The notes under the pieces are model-generated. The model did not search any database. It was not told where the DNA came from and was given only the letters and a program-made list of their open reading frames with translations. From assembly GCA_035771175.1 (NCBI GenBank), contig CM069597.1:7289001-7353000 (forward strand): a stretch of 64,000 nt of DNA. The letters run 5' to 3'. The position numbers and the translations under genes were made by a program. This DNA comes from Paratinospora sagittata (lineage: Eukaryota > Streptophyta > Magnoliopsida > Ranunculales > Menispermaceae). Below, piece after piece: positions 57,334 through 64,000 of the stretch; the first letter of the stretch is position 1; every line of letters starts with the position of its first letter.

Positions 57334-57995
57334 GTCAATAAGAAGGATGGAGTCCAAATTAAGTAAAGTTTTTTTTTGTCTCTGACTTATTTTAACCATA
57401 TAGTCAAGAAAAGATATTTGTCAACTTACTTTACATCAAAAATATTCTCAATATATAAAAAGCATAAAATATATGTAAATATTTATGAAACGGCTATATA
57501 ACAAAGCAAAAGGCAGGCGTGGCTCCACGTGCAACAATGAGGAGCATTGACGTGGGCAATCAGTTGATCATGTCCCCACCACCTGGTCCACCTCCATGCA
57601 GCAATTAATGGTACATCCAAGAAGGAAAAAAGAAAAAAGAAAAAAAGATGTTGAAAAATCTATTTATAATTAATGAATCTTTATTATTTTTTTAAGCGTT
57701 TTATGAAATACTTAAAAAGAAAATTTATTTAAGGTTTTAATTAACACAAAAGTCCATAGATTTCTTAATAATAAAAAAGATATACTTTATTCAAAAGTCA
57801 TTCATGGAATTTAAGTATGGTTTTAAAAAAGCTTATTAAATTAATCAAACATGTTAATAAAAAAGTATATTCTTGTAAAAAGTTCTGAGGTAGCTCGACG
57901 AAAAAGAAATTGCAACCATTCAAAATGAAATGGGCCCATAAACAATAATTAATTAAAAGATCTGTTGGTTATATATAAGACGGTTATATATAAGA

Positions 57996-58130
57996 ATAAT
58001 GTTTTTGTGACATGACATTTAATTTTTTTTAAATATTTTAAAATTATGTATATATTTGAAAATATTACATAATACACATATATTTTTAAAATATTTAAAA
58101 AAATTTAGTGCCAATATCAAAAAATAGTAT
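57996..58130. mobile_element. Short self-complementary MITE
   Basis: TAATGTTTTTGTGACATGAC, ATTTAATTTTTTTTAAATAT pair with the inverted GGCACTAAATTTTTTTAAAT... on the right, so nearly the whole ~135 bp folds into a hairpin. Confidence 0.5.
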
Positions 58131-58689
58131 CAAATATTTTTCTATATATATACAATAGCTATTTTATGTTCTTATTCTAGTAATAGAACCAATCTTCTAA
58201 CCACCAAAAAAAAAAGGACAAAACACTTTCTTTCTCTTATACAATGGATATTTTATACAATAACAAAGTTATATATGCAATTAGTCCTTGTTGTCAATAA
58301 TAATTGCTATTTAAGGTCATTTTCATGATTTGACGCTTTCTTTCTCTTATACAATGGATATCTTATACAATAATATAGTGGAGACAGTGATGGAGTTATT
58401 TCAGCAAATAAAGCTTCCAAATTAAAATTAAAAGTCAAATGGCCCCCACCTTACAGCTTAGCCAAACGCTCAGTTATATTCTCATATTGGCCCATTTGAA
58501 GGATCGGTGATGGAATTTCGTTAAGGCTTCTTTACACAATTAATATCTAAGTCAGGCCTGGCCCAATTTACCCTGTTAACCCATTCAATCCAAGATTTAT
58601 ATGGAATGACAAGAAAACTAGCTTCTAAGACTTTATGGTTGACAACTTGAGATAGATTAGTGAAAACTGAAAAGTACCTCAAAAGTGAT

Positions 58690-58915
58690 TCAAAGTCGGG
58701 TGGTTTTGTTGGATGAGAGATGATATATAAGTCGTAGCTGAAGAATGAGGTCTTTATTTTGAGTTTGAATTCATGTTTATACTTATCCACTCATTTTAGG
58801 GAGAGACGCTCAATAACTTATGCAGTTTTTGACTTTAAAATAGTCTCGCCGCTTTAAAGAGGTTAGTGAGGACACTGGGAGATCATAGACAAAAAAAAAA
58901 AAAAAAAAAAAAAAA
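58690..58915 (+). mobile_element. SINE-like sequence with poly(A) tail
   Basis: A box-B-like GAGTTTGAATTCATG at 58760 and a weaker box-A-like GTCGTAGCTGAAGAATG at 58731 precede a 25-A run at 58890-58915. This layout suggests an RNA-polymerase-III-type retroposon; no duplication was found. Confidence 0.45.
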
Positions 58916-59827
58916 CCTACTTCTTAATGACTATTCCTAGATTTGGAGAAATGTGGAAAAGTGTTGGGTTTCATTATTTTAAATTATAATTTGTTTGATT
59001 TGATTGAAGTGTTTTTAAAGGTTTAATCGTCATTTTAGAGGCGTTCATTTGAAGTGTTTTTCATCTTGTTTGAAAATCATGTTTTTACAAAGGAACACTA
59101 AAAGAAATTTTTTTAAAATTTAATGGGGCTGATAACTTCATCCAGTTGTTTTTAGAAAAGTGCTCTAGCTAGTTGCCTTTATGAGATAAAAGACTAAGTC
59201 TTAACTTAAGCCCTGTTTGTATATTTTTAGAACTAAAAGCTTTTTTTTTTTTAATTTTCTCTGCTGCAAAAGCTAGTCTCCCAAACAAGGTGAATCCTGC
59301 TACGAGCACACGTACGTCTGTGCAAGATTTTTTTCTAACAGTAAGACTTTTTGCTCTAACGTTCAAATTTTCAAATTTCTCTGGCAATACACACTTCAAC
59401 TTCATTTTGGAGCATGAGAGATCAAGAGAGAAGTGAGCTTAACCTTAATTTCATCTTTCCTTTCCAAAATCTCTATAGAGAGTGTTCTTCATCTTGAGAA
59501 ATTATTTCAAAATTGAACTTAAAGACTAAAATCATTCATCAAGGTTTTAGAAAAATTCTTCTAAGCAGTCTCAATTTATAAAATTATTTGGATTGTAAGT
59601 ATCTCTCTTATAACTTGATTCTATTGATATTAATTATCATTGTAATAGCTATTTTAATTCACTTTTGGGCTAAAAGTTTCCAATCCATTGTTTTTGTTCC
59701 AAAAACAAAAACAATGGACAATCTCTACAGAGAGTTATTGGTTGATATCTATTTAAAACAAGCTAACTAACCTGATTGCAAGTCACTTGTAATTGTCCAC
59801 TTCTAATAGAAATTGTTTAGTTTGGGC

Positions 59828-60649
59828 TAAGGGTGTTCATCAACCCGACCAATTCGATCGAACCGAACTTTTTGGGTTAGTTTGGGTTAGGTTAAATAGA
59901 TAGTTTGGGTTGAGTTGGGTTCTAAAATACCTAACCCGATCGGTTTGGGTTGGGTCATGGGTTCAACCCATAAAAAACTAAATAACCCGATCCAAACAGA
60001 ACCCTAGTATTAGTCTCAAAGTCATAAATTTTACAATTACATATTTATAATTTAGAACTTTAGTAATTTCAAAAAAAAAACTTACTAATGCGGAGCTTAA
60101 CAATCTTAATAACTTAAAAATATTTTTTTTTTGTCTTTTTTTGCTTGACCGTGTACACATGTCTTTTCCTTATTCTACCTTATTCGTTCTTATGTGTGTT
60201 TTTCCAACTATTCGATAAGATTTTTTAGTGTTTAACCATTGACACTTTTTAGCAATGTAAAAGTATGTCCCTGTAACAAGTTATGTTCATATCAAGTTTT
60301 AAATATGTAAATCAACAAAAAAATTGGATCATCATCATGAGCATGAGTTTCATAAACACCAATCTAAGCCATTGTAATAGCATACTGTAAATATTTGGTA
60401 AAAGAAAATAGCAACCATAATTTGTTTTGTAGTAATTATTTTGTAAATTATTGTTCGAAGTTACCAAAATTAGGGTCAAGTCTAACCCGATCTACAGACC
60501 CAACCCAAACCAAACCTGAACTATTTGAATTAGGTTGGGTTGGAGGGCAGATTGAGTTGTGTTGGGTTTCAAATTTAGCAACCCGAACTATTTGGATTGG
60601 GTTAAATTTTGGCCTCAAACTAACCCAATTCAACCCATGTACACCCATA
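59828..60649. mobile_element. Non-autonomous hAT-type element with a perfect 8-bp duplication
   Basis: Ends TAAGGGTGTTCATCAACCCG and, inverted, TATGGGTGTACATGGG. The duplication GTTTGGGC is exact on both sides (59820-59827 and 60650-60657). 822 bp. Both end regions are rich in 'aacccgaac / gggttgggtt' motifs that pair with each other; no transposase. Similar in ends and composition to 15511-16444. Confidence 0.85.
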
Positions 60650-60880
60650 GTTTGGGCTCACCAATTTCCCTACTACTTGATTGATCCTCTTTCTTCGATC
60701 TTGAATATTACCTTATAGATAACATTGCATAAGGAATAGAGCAAAATTATGTCAAGAAACATGCATGCCTGATCTGATTTTAGAACAAGTAATATAAATG
60801 TATCAATGATCTCTCCAAATAGGTATTAAGTAAAAAACATGATCATTCTATATTCTTTCAATCTAATATTTCTTGATTTG
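60650..60880. other. AT-rich spacer
   Basis: No gene or repeat recognised. Confidence 0.5.
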
Positions 60881-60889
60881 GGTTGATTT

Positions 60890-61110
60890 GGTTAGATTAG
60901 GAAATGTACATTATTTGATTATTTCCAAATTATTTGTATTATATATCTTAAACAATATTCATTGATTTTGGTAGATTTGGTTAGATTAGGAAATAAAAAT
61001 TATCTCATGTATATTGTTTCCAAATTTATTGTACTATGTATTTAAGCATTTCCTTGATTAGGGTCATTTGGGTTAGATTAGGAAACTTACCTATTGGTGA
61101 GATTAGGAAA
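60890..61110. repeat. Two to three ~95-bp diverged tandem units
   Basis: TTGGTTAGATTAGGAAAT occurs at 60887, 60978 and (as GGGTTAGATTAGGAAAC) 61068, each followed by ATTATTTCCAAAT-like DNA. These could be enhancer-like repeats of the neighbouring LTR or an older tandem array. Confidence 0.7.
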
Positions 61111-61134
61111 CTTTCTCATTTATTGTACTAGTAA

Positions 61135-61436
61135 TGGCAAGAAGGAAGAGAAAGACAAGAAAGTAGAAGAAAATATTATTCAATTCATTAAATGTGTCTT
61201 TTACATCACAATCTCCTCAATATATAATAATCTAACCTACTCAAAAACAAAAAAACTTATCTATCACCTAAATTAGGAAATTAGATGTTTCCAAACAAAA
61301 GTTGCTTGATCAAAATACAATAAATATGGAAATAATAATAAAAGAAATAAATCTAAATAATAAAAAGGAAATAAATGTCGAATATCGTTGTAATCGATAA
61401 TATTGAGGGGAACATAGTAATCACAGGCATCTTACA
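61135..61436 (-). mobile_element. 3' LTR of a minus-strand gypsy element
   Basis: On the minus strand the purine-rich AGCTAGGGGGATTGATG (61437-61452) is followed by TGTAAGATGCCTGTG at 61436, the LTR start. The other end may be CTTCTTGCCA at 61135 (302 bp), or the LTR may extend to about 60890 and include the tandem units. No duplication could be verified. Confidence 0.55.
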
Positions 61437-62722
61437 TCAATCCCCCTAGCTGAAAGAACTTGACTCTGACGAATGAAGGTGGCAGTACTGCTAAAGAAAA
61501 TTAGGATCAAGACGACAAAACTCATCCTCAGTAATCCATGTAGCATCTAAAGTGGGATGACCTCGTCAAGTAACTAGATAACCCTGAATCAATAGTAGAA
61601 ATAATCGAATCCTCAAGCACAGTGTCGATCTGATCAGGAATAGAGCGCTGCAAAGGTGGAAACCTCGGAACTAGAGCAATAGGAGCAGAAGAAACACTTG
61701 TAGGCACACTAACTGGATCAGGAGGCTCAAAAATACCTCGATTAGGGTATAAATCCTCCACATTGAAAACTGAACTAATATTTATATTAGTATGCAAGTC
61801 AAGCACATATGCATTAGGTCCAAGTTTCTTAATGACTTGAAATGGGCCAGAAGAACGGGCATGCAACTTTTTAAAAGAAGTATGAGGATAACGCTCAGGA
61901 CGGATATGAACCATTACATAATCATCCACATGAAAGTCTACATTCCTACAATGCAAATCAACATTACATTTATAATTCTCATAGGAAAATGTAATTTTTC
62001 ACCAAATATCAGCATGTAAATCATGAAGGTGCTGGGCAAAAAGACTCTATAGAAGCAAATGGTCAGCAATCAAGGGGTAAGGGAATCAGGTCAACAGGCT
62101 GACAAGGACTTTATCGAAGAACAATCTCAAAATGGGACTTTCCAGTAGAACTATTAATTGAATTATTATAGGCAAACTCTGAGGTAGGTAACAATAAATC
62201 TCAATTACCATGCTTTTTCCCACTAAGCATCCAAGTAAAGACTCAAGACTTTGGTTAAAAACCTCAGTCTGACCATCTGTCTGGGGGTGAAAAGCAGAAG
62301 AAAACTTTAAGTGAGTACCACACAACTTCCACAAGGTCTGCCAAATTTAACTAACAAACTTGACATCACGATATGACATAATGGAAGTAAGTAACCCATG
62401 TAAACGAATAACCTCCCTAAAAAATATCTTCGCCACATGTAAGGCATCTACTGTTTTACTGCAAGGGATAAAGTGGGCCATTTTTTAAAACCTATCCACA
62501 ACAACAAAAATATAATCATGTCCTCAGGGAGTTTTAGGCAGCCCTAGAATAAAAATCCGTACTCAAATCAAGCCCAGGTGTATAAGGAATAGGTAAGGGA
62601 GTGAAAAGGCCAGTATTTTACTGTCTGGCCTTGGCCACCTGACAAGTGTGACACTGGGAAACAATTCTAATAACACCCCCCTTAAGAGAAGTCCAATAAA
62701 ATCGATCCTCAACAAGGACTAT
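61437..62722 (-). pseudogene. Gypsy (chromovirus-type) integrase C-terminal part, degenerate
   Basis: From 62700 leftward, the zinc-binding end reads CHTCQVAKARQ (about 62640). The core follows with GLDLSTDFY (a diverged first Asp region) and GTHLKFSSAFHPQTDGQTEV (about 62275-62330), which includes the conserved Glu. After it comes DFHVDDYVMVHIRPERYP and KLGPNAYVLDL (61780-61950), the GPY/F-type module. Last is a short chromodomain-like tail, HPTLDATWITEDEF, near 61510-61560 in a shifted frame. Several stops and frameshifts are present. The upstream RT and RNase H are outside the window, separated by the LTR at 62723. Confidence 0.8.
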
Positions 62723-64000
62723 TGTAACACCCCGTAATTTTAATTAAATATATACATTAAAGTACGCGTATATCGAGATGTATAATACACATATAAGTAC
62801 ATTTAAAGTCATGTGTACATATGTCAAATGAACTTGAAAATGTCAAAAGTGAGTTCGGAATGTGATTTTAAATAGAACTCGATTTACAACACGTGTATGT
62901 CTCATGTGGATTGCGTGTATAGATGAAGAGGATGAATGAAGTAAGAAAAAAAATAAAATAAAAATACATTACGGTTCATTTGCGAGTACTGTTCACCGAA
63001 CAGTACCGTGAACAGTACTTATATGGAAAGAAGACAAAAAAATAAAAATAAAATAAAGAAGAAAAGAAGTCGCTGGAAAGAAAGAAGCAGAGAGAAAGAG
63101 AATACGGAAGAATCGAGAAGAAAGGAAGAGAAAAAGAAGGGAGAACGTGCGATTCGCGCGAAATCGGGACTCGTGGTACGTGATTTTCACTCTATTTCTT
63201 CGTGAAATTAATATCTAAGCTAGATGTAACGATTCTAGCGGAGTAATTTTTGCTGTGGGAGCCGTTTTACGGCGTTTTCAAAAATTGGGGTTTTGACCCA
63301 ACGTGAATGAAAATCCGCTACGAAGGTTGGAAAACACTCCCTGGACTGTCGGGACCCCGAATATGTAGTTAGATTGAATTTATGTGTTCATTTGGAACTT
63401 TTATGGCTGTTGGAAGTTAGAGTGTAGAGACCATTCCCAATGAAACTCCAGTTTAAGGTTATAGAATGGTAGAATGGACTGTTGCGAGTCCATCGATGCT
63501 AAGTTCATGATTTTTGGAGACCGTGTGACAATTTTAGTACAATTTACATGTTTCTAATGAATAGTGACGACGTGAACAGGTACGTGAATAGTACTATAAT
63601 CATATCCAGTGAATAAAATGGAATTAGAATCCAATGAAACTCCGATTTGAGATCATAGAATCGTAGAGAACTGAATTCCGGACGTTTCGATGTTAAGAAC
63701 ATGATTTGTGGATATGACATATGTTTTCATATGTATTTTCATGGTGAAATAACCCCATCTTAGTTGCTGAACCAGCTAGGAAATTTGAGTGTAGTCCTAG
63801 TGTTTTGGTGAGTTGAAATGGTGATTCTCATGATAATTTATGGTTCCTTTTAGTGTTTAAATTGAGAGCTTAAGTGCATGGATAAATGCTCTTGTGGACG
63901 CATTTTGATGGACGTTTATTGTTGTTTGGATATATTGGCTTAGAAACCCCGTGTAACCACTGTGAGTATAGTTTTCTTGATTTGGTTCTTGTATGGCATT
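62723..64000 (+). mobile_element. Start of another long gypsy-type LTR, truncated by the window edge
   Basis: Starts TGTAACACCCCGTAATTTTA directly within the integrase sequence, the usual opening of long plant gypsy LTRs. No coding frame. It contains the inverted motif GTACTGTTCAC...GTGAACAGTAC at 62987-63018 and purine-rich DNA at 63020-63150. At least 1,278 bp; the far end and duplication are not in the window. Confidence 0.75.

Larger units (their letters stand above)
57334..59827. other. AT-rich intergenic DNA with small repeats
   Basis: No gene supported. CTTTCTTTCTCTTATACAAT followed by GGATAT is repeated at about 58226 and 58336. 59400-59820 has a leader-like look but no assignable element. 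The MITE and SINE inside this span are listed separately. Confidence 0.45.

Noticed and set aside
63008..63205. Arg/Lys/Glu-rich frame at the LTR end
   Set aside because: Purine-rich low-complexity LTR tract, no conserved motif.
1..64000. CRISPR array, bacterial defence genes, prophage or organellar insert
   Set aside because: No regularly spaced identical repeats, no prokaryotic-type genes and no plastid or mitochondrial gene could be recognised; the content is nuclear plant DNA.

Overview
This is plant nuclear DNA, most likely from a eudicot with a repeat-rich genome. It is AT-rich, split host genes have GT/AG introns, and about two thirds of the window is layered transposable elements of plant types: Ty3/gypsy Tat and chromovirus-like, Ty1/copia, L1-like LINEs, hAT, PIF/Harbinger-like MITEs, SINEs and a probable Helitron. 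I see no prokaryotic, organellar, rRNA, tRNA or CRISPR feature. All identifications were made by eye from the sequence and translations; no database search was run.

Layout. 1-14,903 is a stack of nested LTR retrotransposons. A decayed minus-strand Tat-type gypsy element carries gag, protease, RT, RNase H and integrase remnants, a PBS-like leader and its 5' LTR at 14,165-14,903. It also has a separate ORF on the opposite strand at 6,654-9,170. That ORF is cut by a copia-type solo LTR with a perfect 5-bp duplication, and at its left end by a second gypsy element whose 3' LTR ends at 6,653. The second element is itself interrupted by two related 2.5-kb LTRs lying head to head (11-4,947). The Tat element sits in a degenerate LINE (14,904-18,060), which also holds a hAT-type element with an 8-bp duplication. 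18,061-24,000 is AT-rich intergenic DNA with SINE-like copies, a 2-kb solo LTR and a MITE.

Host gene 1 (24,414-31,259, plus strand) has four exons and encodes a 301-residue 5'-adenylylsulfate-reductase-like (APRL) thioredoxin-fold protein. Its 5.26-kb first intron holds a 5'-truncated LINE. After the gene come microsatellites, SINE- and MITE-like pieces, and a broken copia gag-protease-integrase (34,829-36,661) that runs into an LTR. That LTR (36,662-43,101) is interrupted by a 2.76-kb solo LTR with unusually long terminal inverted repeats, and by a copia solo LTR that contains another solo LTR with its own exact duplication. Further LTR debris reaches 45,800, followed by two MITEs.

Host gene 2 (48,555-49,534, plus strand) has two exons and encodes a 296-residue single-pass membrane protein of a plant family I take to be DUF6821. 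Downstream, 50,631-57,333 looks like a Helitron or composite of Helitrons carrying fragments of a histone H2A gene and a HIPP-like lysine/glutamate-rich exon, internal duplications, and an orphan 127-codon ORF. The rest (57,334-64,000) holds MITE- and SINE-like pieces, a hAT-type element with a perfect 8-bp duplication, the 3' end of a minus-strand gypsy integrase with its LTR, and the start of another long LTR that leaves the window.

The two host genes show no functional link. The most useful signals are the insertion chronology, the antisense ORF of the Tat element, the palindromic LTR pair, the long-TIR LTR, and the gene-fragment-carrying Helitron candidate.
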